Shown here: positions 1-10,105 of the stretch, piece by piece
How the letters are laid out: every line of letters starts with the position of its first letter
How positions within the stretch are numbered: the first letter of the stretch is position 1
The notes under the pieces: generated by a model
Database searches by the model: none
Told to the model about the DNA's origin: nothing
What the model saw: the letters and a program-made list of their open reading frames with translations, nothing else
Assembly (NCBI GenBank): GCA_902604855.1
Contig: CACLAF010000005.1
Coordinates: 46,344-110,343, forward strand
Reading direction: 5' to 3'
From: an uncultured SAR86 cluster bacterium
Lineage (GTDB): Bacteria > Pseudomonadota > Gammaproteobacteria > Magnimaribacterales > Magnimaribacteraceae
Length of the DNA stretch: 64,000 nt
Position numbers and translations under genes: made by a program

Positions 1-504
1 GGAAGGGTACATACATCAGCATGTTCGGTTGCTGTTTTAGCAGAACATGATGACTTAGCGGAAATAAATATAGATAAAAATGATTTGAGGGTTGATACCT
101 TCCGAGCATCAGGTGCTGGAGGTCAGCATGTTAATAAAACAGATTCTGCCGTTAGATTAACTCACATACCGTCAGGTATAGTGGTAGAGTGCCAGGATGG
201 TCGCTCCCAACATAAAAATAAAGAGAAAGCCCTTTCATTGCTTCAGTCGAAATTACAAAATGCTGAGATTGAGAAAGTAGAATCTGAACAAGCTGAAAAT
301 AGAAGAGTCATGGTAGGGTCTGGAGATAGATCTGAAAAAATAAGAACTTATAACTTCCCGCAAAACAGAATTACTGATCATCGTATTGAGTTTTCTGTTC
401 ATAACTTACCCGGTTTTTTAGATGGAGATATGGAGGTTATGATTACAGCTTTACTAGAAGAGAACCAAGCAAGAGCTCTAGCTAATCTTGAATCTTCAAG
501 CTGA
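1..504 (+). CDS. prfA: Peptide chain release factor 1, 3' part
   Basis: C-terminal 167 residues of RF1, which recognises UAA/UAG stop codons and releases the nascent peptide; the 5' end lies outside the window. The frame is open from base 1 ([10 protein letters not shown], typical of the segment before the catalytic domain) and carries the universal GGQ loop at nt 118-126. The 125 residues after GGQ match the E. coli RF1 C-terminal length. A TTG at 85 is not the start, because family similarity runs back to base 1. The stop TGA overlaps the ATG of prmC (TGATG). PrmC methylates this GGQ glutamine, so coupling makes functional sense. Confidence 0.97.
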   Translation, partial: GRVHTSACSVAVLAEHDDLAEINIDKNDLRVDTFRASGAGGQHVNKTDSAVRLTHIPSGIVVECQDGRSQHKNKEKALSLLQSKLQNAEIEKVESEQAENRRVMVGSGDRSEKIRTYNFPQNRITDHRIEFSVHNLPGFLDGDMEVMITALLEENQARALANLESSS

Positions 505-1337
505 TGGATGATTATTCTGCTTTAAACCAGATAAAACTTCTCACGCAATCAAGCATTGTAAGTTCTCAACTAGATATTGAGTTATTGGTATTACATCTAT
601 TAGAAATTGATAGGAATACTCTATATAGAGATAACCCTCCATTAACAGTTGAAATTAGAAATAAACTTAAAGCACTTACTCAGCGAAGGGAAAAAGGTGA
701 ACCTCTAGCTTATCTAGTAAATAATATCGAATTCTGGAATCTTAGTCTTTACGTCGATCAAAATGTCTTAGTTCCAAGACCAGAAACAGAAATCTTAGTT
801 CAAAAAGTCTTAGAAATATTTGATAAGAAAAAAATTAGAGTCTTGGATTTAGGAACCGGTTCAGGTGCTATTGGACTATCTTTAGCTAAGGAAAGAGCAA
901 ACTGGGAAGTTGTCTGTTCAGATTTAAGTTACGAAGCTCTAAAAGTGACTTCGAAAAATATGACAAGGAATTCTATAGATGTATCTCTAGTCAATTCAAA
1001 CTGGTCATCTGCTTTTAAGAATGAATATTTTGATGTGATTGTTTCCAATCCTCCTTATATAAATCCTTCTGATCCAAGAGTTTATTCTGATGGGTTAAAG
1101 TTTGAGCCAAAACAAGCACTGATATCTGATTCAGAAGGACTATATGATATTGAGAGAATTGTTAAAGAAACCTCGGAAATTCTTAATAATGCTGGCTACT
1201 TATTCATTGAACATGGCTATGATCAATCCGACTTGGTTGTCTCAATATTTAAGAGATGCGGTTTTTCTCAAATTAGAACGTTTAAAGATTTAAACGGTGA
1301 TGATAGAGTCTGCTTAGGAAAGTTAAATAGATGTTAA
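504..1337 (+). CDS. prmC: Release factor glutamine N5-methyltransferase PrmC (HemK)
   Basis: SAM-dependent methyltransferase that modifies the glutamine of the GGQ loop in RF1/RF2 in the cytoplasm. It is 277 residues, the usual family length. A helical N-terminal substrate-binding domain (about 1-90) is followed by the PRPETE segment (91-96), the SAM-binding glycine loop DLGTGSGAIG (115-124) and the catalytic NPPY motif (182-185). Start and stop overlap both neighbours: TGATG with prfA, and 7 bases with the GH84 gene downstream. prfA-prmC is a conserved pair. Confidence 0.97.
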   Translation: MDDYSALNQIKLLTQSSIVSSQLDIELLVLHLLEIDRNTLYRDNPPLTVEIRNKLKALTQRREKGEPLAYLVNNIEFWNLSLYVDQNVLVPRPETEILVQKVLEIFDKKKIRVLDLGTGSGAIGLSLAKERANWEVVCSDLSYEALKVTSKNMTRNSIDVSLVNSNWSSAFKNEYFDVIVSNPPYINPSDPRVYSDGLKFEPKQALISDSEGLYDIERIVKETSEILNNAGYLFIEHGYDQSDLVVSIFKRCGFSQIRTFKDLNGDDRVCLGKLNRC

Positions 1338-2443
1338 AAGGTTATATAGAAGGTTATTACGGTCGCCTATTTTCTCAGGACGAAAGGGCCAAAGTAATTA
1401 ATCATATGGGTAAACTCAAAATGGACTTTTATTTATATGGACCTAAGGAAGATTTATACCACAGAATAAAATGGGGAAAGACATATCCTGCTAAAGAACA
1501 AAAAACCTTAAGGAGTCTTGTTGACGGATGTAAGAAAAATAAAATAAAACCTATCTTTGCTATATCGCCAGGTCTTCAATCCTCTAAATTATCAAAAAAC
1601 TTCGTAAAAACTCTTACTTCTAAATTGAAACAAGCTCATCAGCTTGGTTTTAATGACTTTGCAATATTTTTTGATGATATTGAACATAAAAAAGATAAAG
1701 AACTTGCTAAATTTCATCTGACAATCATTAATTTAGTTTCCTCCATCGACTTTCTTAAAAAAAATTCTTTAATGGTTTGCCCTACGGTTTACTGCAAAAG
1801 TTTTGCCAAAGGAAATATACAAAAAAACGAATATCTAAAAGCTCTTGCAGAGGATATTGACCCTTCTATATCGATATTATGGACAGGAGACGAAGTTGTA
1901 AGCCAGTTTATTCCGCAAAAGGGAATCAAAGAATTAAAGAGTTTATTTTCAAACCCAATAATAATTTGGGACAACTATTACGCCAATGATTACTGCCCTT
2001 CGAGATTTTATATAGGACCTTATAAAGGAAGAAAATCTTTAGGTAACTTAACAAAAGCTATAGGAATAAACCCTACTGGTATGCCTTATACAGATATGAT
2101 GTGCCTTTCTAGATTCATGAAAGAGGAAACAGACAAACAGATCTTGAACAATTTCGATATACCTTCTGAGTTCATCAAAATTTTACCTTACTTCTCAGAT
2201 CCTTTTAAAAACTTTCCCTTGTTAAAACCCAGGGATATAGAAAAGCTTCAGAAAACTCAATACAAACTTTGCATTGAATGGAAGAGTGACTTGCAGCTCG
2301 AATGGGCACCTTTTTTATGGCAATTTTATTCTGATTTGCTTTTATTAAAGAAATTAAAGAAGGAGAATAGCAAATTTAATCTTGAAGAGTGGGTAAAGCG
2401 AAGATATTCTGATCCACTAAAAAAGACAATACTTAGAAACTAG
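1331..2443 (+). CDS. GH84 family beta-N-acetylglucosaminidase (O-GlcNAcase-like), cytoplasmic
   Basis: A 370-residue protein matching the catalytic domain of glycoside hydrolase family 84 (NAGidase/O-GlcNAcase), which removes N-acetylglucosamine by substrate-assisted catalysis. Family landmarks are in order: EGYYGR (7-12), YGPKED with HR (36-45), AISPGL (77-82), the adjacent catalytic aspartates in FFDDIE (D115, D116), CPTVYC (150-155), WTG (184-186), WDNYYAND (213-220) and GPYKGR (229-234). There is no signal peptide, so it should be cytoplasmic, unlike secreted NagJ-type enzymes. It overlaps prmC by 7 bases and is 8 bases ahead of an acyl-CoA ligase. The natural substrate (protein O-GlcNAc, muropeptide fragment or other hexosaminide) cannot be told from sequence. 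Confidence 0.85.
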   Translation: MLKGYIEGYYGRLFSQDERAKVINHMGKLKMDFYLYGPKEDLYHRIKWGKTYPAKEQKTLRSLVDGCKKNKIKPIFAISPGLQSSKLSKNFVKTLTSKLKQAHQLGFNDFAIFFDDIEHKKDKELAKFHLTIINLVSSIDFLKKNSLMVCPTVYCKSFAKGNIQKNEYLKALAEDIDPSISILWTGDEVVSQFIPQKGIKELKSLFSNPIIIWDNYYANDYCPSRFYIGPYKGRKSLGNLTKAIGINPTGMPYTDMMCLSRFMKEETDKQILNNFDIPSEFIKILPYFSDPFKNFPLLKPRDIEKLQKTQYKLCIEWKSDLQLEWAPFLWQFYSDLLLLKKLKKENSKFNLEEWVKRRYSDPLKKTILRN

Positions 2444-2451
2444 GAGAGAAA

Positions 2452-4074
2452 ATGTTAGGAAATATGATGAGTGGTCAGCTGTTGATATCTGGCCTTATTG
2501 AACATGCTGAGAAGTATCATAATGATGCAGAGATAGTTTCTAGGACAGTTGAAGGACCAATTCATAGATATACATATGGGGATGCAGCTAAGAGATCTCG
2601 CCAGTTGGCCAATGCCCTAGAAAAGCTTGGATTAAAAGAGGGTGATACTGTAGGAACACTTGCTTGGAATACGTTCAGGCATTTTGAGTTATATTTTGGT
2701 GTATCTGGAATAGGATGTGTTGTTAATACAGTCAACCCAAGGCTTTTTCCTGAACAATTAATATACATTATTAATCATGCAGAGAATCAATATCTATTTA
2801 TAGATCTATCATTTGTTGAGCTTGTAGAGTCTCTAGAATCTGAGTTAAAGGATGTTAAAGGTTATGTCATTTTGACGGATAAAGAGAACATGCCAGAAAC
2901 TAAATTAAATAATGCTATGTGTTATGAAGATTTAATATCTGAAGAATCTGATGAATTTAGTTGGCCAGAATTTGATGAAAATACTGCTTCTAGCCTATGT
3001 TATACATCCGGGACAACCGGCAATCCAAAAGGTGTTCTGTACTCTCACAGATCAACAATCTTGCATGCTTGGATAGTAAGTTCTGGTAATGTCGCTAATG
3101 TATCTAGTTCTACTTGTATTTTACCTGTCGTACCAATGTTTCATGTGAATGCATGGGGCATTCCATATGCCGGAGCAATGTTCGGTGCGAAGTTAGTTTT
3201 TCCAGGACCGGCACTTGATGGAGCCTCAGTTTATGAATTGATAGATAATGAAAAGCCAGATCTATTAATGGGTGTTCCAACGGTCTGGTTAGGTCTTTTA
3301 CAACATCTTAATGAAACTAATCAAACTTTAGATTGCGTTGAAACAGCATTAGTAGGTGGTTCAGCTGCTCCTAGAGCTATGATTCAAGAATTTGAAGAAA
3401 AACATGATGTCTTTTTAATGCATGGATGGGGTATGACTGAAATGAGCCCACTCGGGACGGCAACTAGTAGGACAAAAGATATGGAGGGTATGGACATTGA
3501 AAAAAGATATGACCTTCAACAAAAGCAAGGTAAAGCCTTTTTTGGGGTTGATATGACTATTGCTGATGATGATGGAAATGAACTTCCACATGATGGTGTA
3601 GCTTTTGGAAGATTATTGGTAAAAGGACCCACCATTGTTGAGCGTTATTACAAAGCTGAAGAAAGTGCTATGGATGCCAAGGGTTGGTTTGATACCGGTG
3701 ATGTTGCAAAGATACATCCAGAGGGTTATATGGAAATTGTTGATAGAAGTAAGGATGTTATTAAATCAGGTGGTGAATGGATTAGTTCAATAGATCTTGA
3801 AAATGCTGCAGTAGGCCATCCAGAAGTAGCTGAAGCCTGTGTAATAGGGGTTTCACATGCCAAATGGGATGAGAGACCACTGTTGCTAATAGTCAAAGCT
3901 GCTGGTCAAAATCCTACCAAGGAAGATATTAATTCGTATCTAGAAGACAAAGTTGCTAAATGGTGGTTACCTGATGATATTGTTTTTGTAGAAGAGTTAC
4001 CTCATACAGCTACTGGAAAGCTTTTGAAAACTGGCTTAAGAGAAGATTTTAAAAATCATTTAATAAATAAATAG
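2452..4074 (+). CDS. Medium/long-chain fatty acyl-CoA ligase (AMP-forming, DmdB-like)
   Basis: 540-residue adenylate-forming enzyme that activates a carboxylic acid with ATP and CoA. The AMP-binding signature [11 protein letters not shown] is at 184-194, a GWGMTE-type motif near 325-330, the WFDTGD hinge region near 408-413 and a C-terminal TGKLLK carrying the adenylation lysine. The N-terminus ([16 protein letters not shown]) resembles the group that includes 3-methylmercaptopropionate-CoA ligases (DmdB) and fatty acyl-CoA synthetases, so substrate could be fatty acid or DMSP-derived. A strong AGGAG lies just upstream and overlaps the GH84 stop codon. It is followed after 9 bases by a MaoC hydratase, suggesting a small beta-oxidation unit. 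Confidence 0.9.
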   Translation: MLGNMMSGQLLISGLIEHAEKYHNDAEIVSRTVEGPIHRYTYGDAAKRSRQLANALEKLGLKEGDTVGTLAWNTFRHFELYFGVSGIGCVVNTVNPRLFPEQLIYIINHAENQYLFIDLSFVELVESLESELKDVKGYVILTDKENMPETKLNNAMCYEDLISEESDEFSWPEFDENTASSLCYTSGTTGNPKGVLYSHRSTILHAWIVSSGNVANVSSSTCILPVVPMFHVNAWGIPYAGAMFGAKLVFPGPALDGASVYELIDNEKPDLLMGVPTVWLGLLQHLNETNQTLDCVETALVGGSAAPRAMIQEFEEKHDVFLMHGWGMTEMSPLGTATSRTKDMEGMDIEKRYDLQQKQGKAFFGVDMTIADDDGNELPHDGVAFGRLLVKGPTIVERYYKAEESAMDAKGWFDTGDVAKIHPEGYMEIVDRSKDVIKSGGEWISSIDLENAAVGHPEVAEACVIGVSHAKWDERPLLLIVKAAGQNPTKEDINSYLEDKVAKWWLPDDIVFVEELPHTATGKLLKTGLREDFKNHLINK

Positions 4075-4083
4075 GAGAAAGTA

Positions 4084-4539
4084 ATGATTGGATTGGTACC
4101 AGCAGAAAAATTAGTAGACTACGTAGGTCAAGAAATAGGTTCTTCAGATTGGTTTGAAGTAGATCAAGATAGAATTGATATGTTTGCAGATGCAACATTA
4201 GACCATCAATTTATTCATATTGATTCGGAGAAGGCGACACCTTTATTTGGTTCAACAATTGCACATGGATTCCTATCTCTATCATTGGTACCTCACTTAA
4301 CATCGCAAGCAGTACTTGCTCCTGAAAACTTAAAAATGGTATTTAATTACGGACTCGATAAGGTCAGATTTATTAATCCTGTAAATGTAGGTTCTAAAGT
4401 ACGAACCCATAGTAAGTGCGTATCAGTAGATGATAAGGGCGATGGAAGATATTTAATGAAGACTGAAGTCACTATGGAGATTGAAGGAGTAGAAAAACCT
4501 GCTTACATAGCTGAAACTTTATCTATGTTTGTTACTTAA
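4084..4539 (+). CDS. MaoC-like (R)-specific enoyl-CoA hydratase
   Basis: 151-residue single hot-dog-fold hydratase of the MaoC/NodN group, which hydrates trans-2-enoyl-CoA. The hydratase-2 motif is visible: Asp40 and His45 in LDHQFIHID have the five-residue spacing of the catalytic pair, followed by GSTIAHGFLSLSL (57-69). AGGAGA precedes the ATG. It lies 9 bases after the acyl-CoA ligase gene, so a shared role in fatty acyl-CoA metabolism is likely. Confidence 0.88.
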   Translation: MIGLVPAEKLVDYVGQEIGSSDWFEVDQDRIDMFADATLDHQFIHIDSEKATPLFGSTIAHGFLSLSLVPHLTSQAVLAPENLKMVFNYGLDKVRFINPVNVGSKVRTHSKCVSVDDKGDGRYLMKTEVTMEIEGVEKPAYIAETLSMFVT

Positions 4540-4545
4540 GACTAT

Positions 4546-5130
4546 ATGCTTAAACCTGCTAGTAATCTTAAGGACAAAGTAGTAAACAGAGCTGTTAATT
4601 CTCTCAGGAGGAATAAAAGAATTGAACAGATAAGCTTTGCGGCCATTGCTAAAGAGCTAGATACTACTATTGACGAAATAAGCTCTTTCTACACAACCAC
4701 TGAAGACATATTCCTAGAAGCTCAGAAGAAAGATTGGGAATCTCTGCATAGGTATTGGGATAAACATATAAAAAAGGCTAGTACTCCCGGAGATTTCAAA
4801 AATGCTTTTGAAATTTTTTTTGAAAGATTCGTAGATACATTAAGCAAGGATGCTGATTTAAGGTTAGAACTTTCTTGTTATTTACCAAAATGCGTTAAAT
4901 ACAGAGAGAGCAATAGGAAAAGAGTTAAGCAAAAGTTTCATAGACTTATAAAGAGAGGTTGGCCTGGAAAAAATGAGAAAGTATTGGAGAGGCAAACAGA
5001 ACTTGTAACAGTATTATTTTACGGTTTTATTGATCATATAGTTCATATCCCTAAAATTGAGCGAACCAAAATTCTTAGAGATTTTAGAAACATGCTTAAC
5101 TTACATCTTCAAGATAGAAAGTTTTTTTAA
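4546..5130 (+). CDS. TetR-like regulator, first of a tandem pair
   Basis: 194 residues with an N-terminal TetR-type helix-turn-helix (about 25-60: ISFAAIAKEL...EDIFLEAQ) and a helical C-terminal domain. I cannot assign a subfamily. It is 6 bases after the MaoC gene with no obvious Shine-Dalgarno, so it is probably translated by coupling. The next gene encodes a paralogue of exactly the same length. Both share a W-P-G-K segment, a RQTELV block and the terminus LHLQDR-x-FF. By position it may control the acyl-CoA ligase/MaoC genes, but that is inference. Confidence 0.75.
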   Translation: MLKPASNLKDKVVNRAVNSLRRNKRIEQISFAAIAKELDTTIDEISSFYTTTEDIFLEAQKKDWESLHRYWDKHIKKASTPGDFKNAFEIFFERFVDTLSKDADLRLELSCYLPKCVKYRESNRKRVKQKFHRLIKRGWPGKNEKVLERQTELVTVLFYGFIDHIVHIPKIERTKILRDFRNMLNLHLQDRKFF

Positions 5131-5131
5131 G

Positions 5132-5716
5132 ATGAAAGTTGATATTCAAAAGAAGGTAAAAATAATACAAAAGTCTATGGAGACTATTAGGAAGTCAGAT
5201 AGAACACTTCATACAATCTCTTTTCCCAGATTGGCTCAAGAACTTAATATGCCATTGGAAGAATTGACATCCTTTTTTATGAATGTTGAGGATTTATTTT
5301 TAAATGAGCAAAAAAGAGTGAATAGGAAAATGGAAAAATTCCTTGATGAAGGAATACAGAGTGCAAAAACTGCCAATCAAGCAAAAGAACTTCTAGAATC
5401 AGCAACCTTAAAATTAATTGATCTTTTACCTGATTACAGTGATTTAGTATTCTCGGCTTCTTTCTACCTTCCTAAATGCATTGAAGAAAGAGCTCGAGCA
5501 AAAAAATATTATAAACAGTCTTTTAGAAAAATAATTAAAAAAGGGTGGCCTGGAAAGATAGATTCAGTGCTAGATAGACAAACAGAGTTAGTTCTTTTGT
5601 CTATTTACGGTTTTTATGAGTATTGCTCTAAAGTTAGTCAAAAAGAACGTATAGCCATACATAAAGATTTCACTAATATGATAAATCTGCATCTACAAGA
5701 CAGATTATTTTTCTAA
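5132..5716 (+). CDS. TetR-like regulator, second of a tandem pair
   Basis: 194 residues from the ATG at 5132, one base after the upstream stop codon. A longer frame from 5057 would overlap the first paralogue by 74 bases, and its extra 25 residues have no counterpart there, so 5132 is chosen. HTH-like segment at about 22-57 ([10 protein letters not shown]...EDLFLNEQ). The RQTELV block and LHLQDRLFF terminus are shared with the preceding protein. The pair looks like an old tandem duplication that could form a heterodimer. Its 3' end overlaps the convergent gatB by 12 bases. Confidence 0.73.
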   Translation: MKVDIQKKVKIIQKSMETIRKSDRTLHTISFPRLAQELNMPLEELTSFFMNVEDLFLNEQKRVNRKMEKFLDEGIQSAKTANQAKELLESATLKLIDLLPDYSDLVFSASFYLPKCIEERARAKKYYKQSFRKIIKKGWPGKIDSVLDRQTELVLLSIYGFYEYCSKVSQKERIAIHKDFTNMINLHLQDRLFF

Positions 5717-7150
5717 TTTAGATTTAAGAATATCGTTAACTTGCCTAGGATTGGCTTTTCCTTGAGAAGCTTTCATTACTTGCCCTACAAAGAATCCAAA
5801 TAACCTATCTTTACCTGATCTATACTGTTCAAGTTGTTGAGGATTGTTTTCGATAACTTCATCAATCATTGATTCTATTTCTTGATCATCAGTTACCTGC
5901 TCTAGGCCTTCTTCCTTGATAATGTCATCTACTTCTTTTCCAGTAGTCCATATTTTTTCGAAGATATCTTTTGCAATTTTGCCCGAGATTGTTCCGTCTT
6001 CTATTCTGCTTATGAGTTGGCCAAGCTTATTTGAAGAAACTTTAGATTCCTTAATATTTAAATTTTCATTGTTTAATTCGGCAGAGAGTTCTCCCATGAT
6101 CCAATTCGCGCTCAATTTGGGAGAATTTGATACTTTTGTGACTTCTTCAAAAAATTCAGCTATGTCTTTATCAGCCGCTAACAGATCTGCATCATATTGA
6201 CTGAGACTAAATTCAGAAACAAACCTTTCTTTCTTTTCAGTTGGCATTTCTGGCATAGTTTTCAGGACCTCTTCGATAAATTCCTTTTCTAGGTTGACTG
6301 GCAATAAATCTGGTTCAGGAAAATATCTGTAGTCATTTGCAAACTCTTTGGATCGCATTGGTCGGGTTGTATTTGCTTGAGAATCATAAAGTCTTGTTTC
6401 TTGAGTAATTTTATTACCGGACTCTATTTCATGAATTTGTCTTTCAATTTCATATTGAATTGCCTTTTCTACAAAACGAAATGAATTTACATTCTTTGTT
6501 TCAGTTCTAGTACCGAGTTTCTCTTCTCCTATTTTCCTCACAGAAACATTAGCATCACATCTCATTGAACCTTCCGCCATATTCCCATCTGATATTTCTA
6601 AATACCTAATAATTGAATGTATTGACTTTAGATATGCTACTGCCTCTTCAGGAGTATTTATTTCCGGTTCTGATACTATCTCCAAAAGGGGTGTTCCAGC
6701 CCGATTTAAGTCAATTCCAGACTGCCCCTCGAAATCATCATGCAGGGATTTACCTGCATCCTCTTCAAGATGTGCTCTGGTAACGCCAATTCTTTTACCA
6801 CCATTCTCTGTTTCAATGTCTAGGTAGCCATTTTCCACAATTGGTTTATCCATTTGACTGATCTGATATCCTTTAGGCGAGTCTGGATAGAAGTAATTCT
6901 TTCTAGCAAAGCTGGTAGGACTATTAATTTCTGCATTTAGTGCTTTACCAAGCTTAACTGCCATTTTAAGTACTTCTTCATTCAGAACAGGAAGTACACC
7001 GGGCATTGCTAAGTCAATGTTACAAGCCTGAGTATTAGGCAGCGCACCAAAGTCAGTACTCGCGCCAGAAAAAAGTTTAGACTTTGTAGAAAGTTGAACA
7101 TGAATTTCCAATCCAATTACTGCTTCCCAATCCTCTGAGTAGTTCTTCAT
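5705..7150 (-). CDS. gatB: Asp-tRNA(Asn)/Glu-tRNA(Gln) amidotransferase subunit B
   Basis: 481 residues, standard length. GatB holds the kinase/transamidase site that converts misacylated Asp-tRNA(Asn) (or Glu-tRNA(Gln)) to the amide form using ammonia from GatA. The N-terminus [13 protein letters not shown] and the [14 protein letters not shown] segment are hallmark GatB sequences. The C-terminal YqeY-like tail ends in [13 protein letters not shown]. It is last in a minus-strand gatC-gatA-gatB operon, one base after gatA. Pseudomonads also carry gatCAB divergent from mreB. Confidence 0.97.
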   Translation of the reverse strand: MKNYSEDWEAVIGLEIHVQLSTKSKLFSGASTDFGALPNTQACNIDLAMPGVLPVLNEEVLKMAVKLGKALNAEINSPTSFARKNYFYPDSPKGYQISQMDKPIVENGYLDIETENGGKRIGVTRAHLEEDAGKSLHDDFEGQSGIDLNRAGTPLLEIVSEPEINTPEEAVAYLKSIHSIIRYLEISDGNMAEGSMRCDANVSVRKIGEEKLGTRTETKNVNSFRFVEKAIQYEIERQIHEIESGNKITQETRLYDSQANTTRPMRSKEFANDYRYFPEPDLLPVNLEKEFIEEVLKTMPEMPTEKKERFVSEFSLSQYDADLLAADKDIAEFFEEVTKVSNSPKLSANWIMGELSAELNNENLNIKESKVSSNKLGQLISRIEDGTISGKIAKDIFEKIWTTGKEVDDIIKEEGLEQVTDDQEIESMIDEVIENNPQQLEQYRSGKDRLFGFFVGQVMKASQGKANPRQVNDILKSKLEK

Positions 7151-7151
7151 T

Positions 7152-8606
7152 TTAGATATTTGGCATTTTCATGTGCCAGTCCGTATTTGATTGAAAAGAA
7201 TGAGCAAACTGAAGTAATTTACCCTCCTCAAGAGAGTTGCCAACTAGTTGCATGCCTAAGGGTAGTCCATTATGTTCTCCACAAGGAATTGATAACCCTG
7301 GTAAACCTGCCAAGTTTGCTGGAATGGTGAAGATATCCTGTAAATACATTTCAACAGGATCATTCGTTTTTTCTCCAGATTTAAATGATGTGCCAGGAGT
7401 TGTGGGAGATAAAATAACATCGACACTTTTAAATGCTTCACTAAAGTCGTTAGCTACTAACTGTCTGCATTTTTGTGCTTTCAGATAGAAGGCATCATAG
7501 TATCCAGCAGACAGAGCATAGGTCCCAATAAGTATTCTCCTTTTCACTTCTGCTCCAAATCCTTCCTCTCTTGTTCTCATAAATAGATCTTCTATATCTT
7601 TAGGGTCTTCACACCTATATCCATATCTCACACCGTCGTATCGAGATAGATTTGCTGAGCATTCTGCGGGAGCGATAATGTAGTAGATTGGAAGAGAAAG
7701 ATTGATATTCCCAAGTGAAATCTCAACTATCTCAGCTCCTAAGCTTTTATATACTTCTATCGCTTCTTCAATAGATTTCAAAACATAAGGAGCCATTTCT
7801 TTTTCAAAAAACTCTTTTGGAAGACCAATTTTCATACCTTTTATTGGATTATTTAAATTATTAGTTAGATCAGGTTGATCTAATTTAAGACTTGTAGAAT
7901 CTTTAGGGTCATGACCAGACATAGCCTCCAAAATTAGAGCGGCATCTTCTGCAGATTTTGCTATGACACCACCTTGATCTAAGCTAGAAGCAAAGGCAAT
8001 CATTCCATATCTAGAAACTCTTCCATAAGTTGGTTTTATACCTGTTAAACCGCATAAAGAGGCAGGTTGTCTAATAGACCCTCCGGTATCGGTTGCAGTA
8101 GCTATTGGAGCCAGCTCAGCGGAAACACATGACGCAGAGCCTCCTGATGAGCCTCCAGGAACATATTCTATATTCCATGGGTTCTTTACTGGACCAAAAT
8201 AACTTGTTTCATTAGACGAACCCATTGCAAATTCATCCATATTAGTTTTGCCTAACATCACCATGCCATTTTTATCTAATTTCTCATAAACGGTAGAAGA
8301 ATAAGGTGCTTCAAAATTTGAAAGCATTTTTGAGCCACAAGTTGTGAGCACACCTTTTGTACAAAATATATCTTTATGAGCAATCGGTAACCCATCAAGA
8401 AAGAAATTATTATTTGTCTTATACCTATCATCTGCAGCTTTGGCCTGAGAGAGTGCCTGGTCTTCTGTTACAGTAATGAATGAATTTAATTGGCCATCAA
8501 GCTCTGAGATTCTATTTAAGTAGTGAGATGTAAGCTCTGTTGAAGTGAAATCTCCTTTTTTCAAACCCTCTAATTGCTTACTAAGACTAAGTTTATGCAA
8601 ATCCAC
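7152..8606 (-). CDS. gatA: Asp-tRNA(Asn)/Glu-tRNA(Gln) amidotransferase subunit A
   Basis: 484-residue amidase-signature enzyme that hydrolyses glutamine and channels ammonia to GatB. The Ser-cisSer-Lys triad can be placed at Lys78 (PIAHKDI), Ser153 in the GGSSGGSA motif and Ser177 in TGGSIRQPA, in register with the known GatA triad. It begins one base after the gatC stop and ends one base before the gatB start. Confidence 0.98.
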   Translation of the reverse strand: MDLHKLSLSKQLEGLKKGDFTSTELTSHYLNRISELDGQLNSFITVTEDQALSQAKAADDRYKTNNNFFLDGLPIAHKDIFCTKGVLTTCGSKMLSNFEAPYSSTVYEKLDKNGMVMLGKTNMDEFAMGSSNETSYFGPVKNPWNIEYVPGGSSGGSASCVSAELAPIATATDTGGSIRQPASLCGLTGIKPTYGRVSRYGMIAFASSLDQGGVIAKSAEDAALILEAMSGHDPKDSTSLKLDQPDLTNNLNNPIKGMKIGLPKEFFEKEMAPYVLKSIEEAIEVYKSLGAEIVEISLGNINLSLPIYYIIAPAECSANLSRYDGVRYGYRCEDPKDIEDLFMRTREEGFGAEVKRRILIGTYALSAGYYDAFYLKAQKCRQLVANDFSEAFKSVDVILSPTTPGTSFKSGEKTNDPVEMYLQDIFTIPANLAGLPGLSIPCGEHNGLPLGMQLVGNSLEEGKLLQFAHSFQSNTDWHMKMPNI

Positions 8607-8607
8607 T

Positions 8608-8904
8608 CTAATTTTCTCCGTCTATAACTTTGGGGACGAGAAATAGTCCTGATTTCACTGATGGTGCATTTTTAAGTAATTCATCTCTAAGATCTTCTTC
8701 GGTTACCTCATCTTTCCTTGTAGGTTGAGATAAGTCTAAAGGATGCGACATAGCATTAACTTCTGAAGTATTAGCTGCATCTAATTCTTCAAATAGACCC
8801 AGAATATCTTCCAACTCCTTTTTGAGAGAAGGTAAAGACTCTTCTTTAACACTAATTCGTGCTAAGTATGCTATTTCTCTCAATTCTTGATCACTTAATG
8901 CCAT
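8608..8904 (-). CDS. gatC: Asp-tRNA(Asn)/Glu-tRNA(Gln) amidotransferase subunit C
   Basis: 98-residue small subunit that wraps around and stabilises GatA-GatB. The N-terminal IAYLARISV and LEDILGLFEELDAANT segments are typical, and it ends with the usual FLVPKVI. It is first gene of the minus-strand gatCAB operon and divergent from mreB, from which it is separated by 118 bases. Confidence 0.95.
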   Translation of the reverse strand: MALSDQELREIAYLARISVKEESLPSLKKELEDILGLFEELDAANTSEVNAMSHPLDLSQPTRKDEVTEEDLRDELLKNAPSVKSGLFLVPKVIDGEN

Positions 8905-9022
8905 ATACAGATTTTATTCTATGTAAAAAGATGCGTAATGTAGCATATTGTAGCTTGCTCAAAAACATTGCTGTTGCTAAGGTACGATAATACGAGGCTA
9001 GAATTTTTTCAAAGGGAAATAA
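8905..9022. promoter_or_regulatory. Divergent intergenic region gatC / mreB
   Basis: 118 bases that must carry promoters for gatCAB (leftward) and mreBCD (rightward). Visible signals are modest: a GATAAT at 8986-8991 that could be the mreB -10, and a good AAAGGGA ribosome site before the mreB ATG. A direct repeat TGTAGC occurs at 8939-8944 and 8949-8954, ten bases apart, followed by three TTGCT elements. I cannot assign a convincing -35 for either direction. Confidence 0.4.
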
Positions 9023-10060
9023 ATGTTAAAAAGATTAAGAGGTTTGTTCTCAAATGACCTGTCCATTGACTTGGGTACAGCCAATACTCTTGTTTATGTC
9101 AAAGAGAGGGGAATAATCTTAGATGAGCCGTCAGTAGTGGCTATAAGAAACAATCAAGGTCAAAGAACAGTTGTTGCTGTTGGGGCAGAAGCTAAGAAGA
9201 TGTTAGGACGTACGCCCGGCAATATAACTGCCATTAGACCACTTAAAGATGGAGTCATTGCAGACTTTCAGGTTACGGAAGAGATGCTTAAACACTTTGT
9301 GCAAAGAGTGCATGAAGATAGCTTTGTAAGACCTAGCCCAAGAATTTTAGTATGTGTGCCATGTGAATCTACTCAAGTTGAAAGAAGAGCCATAAGAGAG
9401 TCAGTTCTAAAAGCAGGAGCCAGAGAAGTTCGTTTGATAGAAGAGCCCATGGCAGCAGCGATAGGTGCAGGTTTACCCGTTGAAGAAGCCAGCGGCTCTA
9501 TGGTTGTTGATATTGGTGGCGGAACAACTGAGGTTGCAATTCTGGCTTTGAATGGGGTCGTTTATGCTCATTCCTTGAAGGTTGGGGGGGATAAATTAGA
9601 CGAGTCAATCATTTCTTATGTTAGAAGGAATCAAGGTGTTTTATTGGGAGATGCAACAGCTGAGAAAGTTAAGCACATCATCGGAACTGCTTCCCCTGAT
9701 TCTGATGTGATTGAAATGGAAGTAAGAGGTAGAAATCTAGCAGAAGGAATACCAATTACCTTCACTATGAATAGTAAACAAGCTTATGATGCTATGTTAG
9801 AACCTCTTTCATCGATCATTCAAGCTATTAGAACGGCCCTAGAAGCATCACCACCCGAGTTAAGCGCAGATATTAGTGAACGAGGTATTGTACTTACTGG
9901 AGGCGGAGCTATGCTTAGAGACTTAGATGTTTTGATTTCTAGCCAAACAGGCTTACCAGTTATTGTTGCTGAGGATCCATTAACTTGTGTTGCCAAAGGT
10001 GGTGGAAGTGCATTAGAAATAATGGATAAGTACGATATTGATCTCCTATCTACAGAATAA
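9023..10060 (+). CDS. mreB: Rod shape-determining actin homologue MreB
   Basis: 345-residue bacterial actin that polymerises under the inner membrane and directs lateral wall synthesis. Phosphate-1 loop [12 protein letters not shown] is near the N-terminus, [12 protein letters not shown] in the middle, phosphate-2 [12 protein letters not shown] and the adenosine loop LTGGGAML near the C-terminus. N-terminal [13 protein letters not shown] is the amphipathic membrane-targeting helix typical of Gram-negative MreB. Heads mreBCD. Confidence 0.98.
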   Translation: MLKRLRGLFSNDLSIDLGTANTLVYVKERGIILDEPSVVAIRNNQGQRTVVAVGAEAKKMLGRTPGNITAIRPLKDGVIADFQVTEEMLKHFVQRVHEDSFVRPSPRILVCVPCESTQVERRAIRESVLKAGAREVRLIEEPMAAAIGAGLPVEEASGSMVVDIGGGTTEVAILALNGVVYAHSLKVGGDKLDESIISYVRRNQGVLLGDATAEKVKHIIGTASPDSDVIEMEVRGRNLAEGIPITFTMNSKQAYDAMLEPLSSIIQAIRTALEASPPELSADISERGIVLTGGGAMLRDLDVLISSQTGLPVIVAEDPLTCVAKGGGSALEIMDKYDIDLLSTE

Positions 10061-10081
10061 TAATTTTAGATATTTTTACTG

Positions 10082-10096
10082 ATACTCTCTGAGTAT
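10082..10096 (+). terminator. Small hairpin between mreB and mreC
   Basis: A perfect six-base stem ATACTC / GAGTAT with a TCT loop in the 45-base mreB-mreC gap, followed by TATTG rather than a T run. It may be a weak terminator, an RNA-processing site or a stabiliser of the mreB message, which is usually needed at much higher level than mreC/mreD. Confidence 0.35.
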
Positions 10097-10105
10097 TATT
10101 GATCT

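Noticed and set aside
5057..5131. Extended start for the second TetR-like gene
   Set aside because: It overlaps the first paralogue by 74 bases and adds residues absent from it. From 5132 both proteins are exactly 194 residues.
8939..8954. TGTAGC direct repeat between gatC and mreB as an operator
   Set aside because: Only two short copies and no promoter could be placed around them, so chance cannot be excluded.
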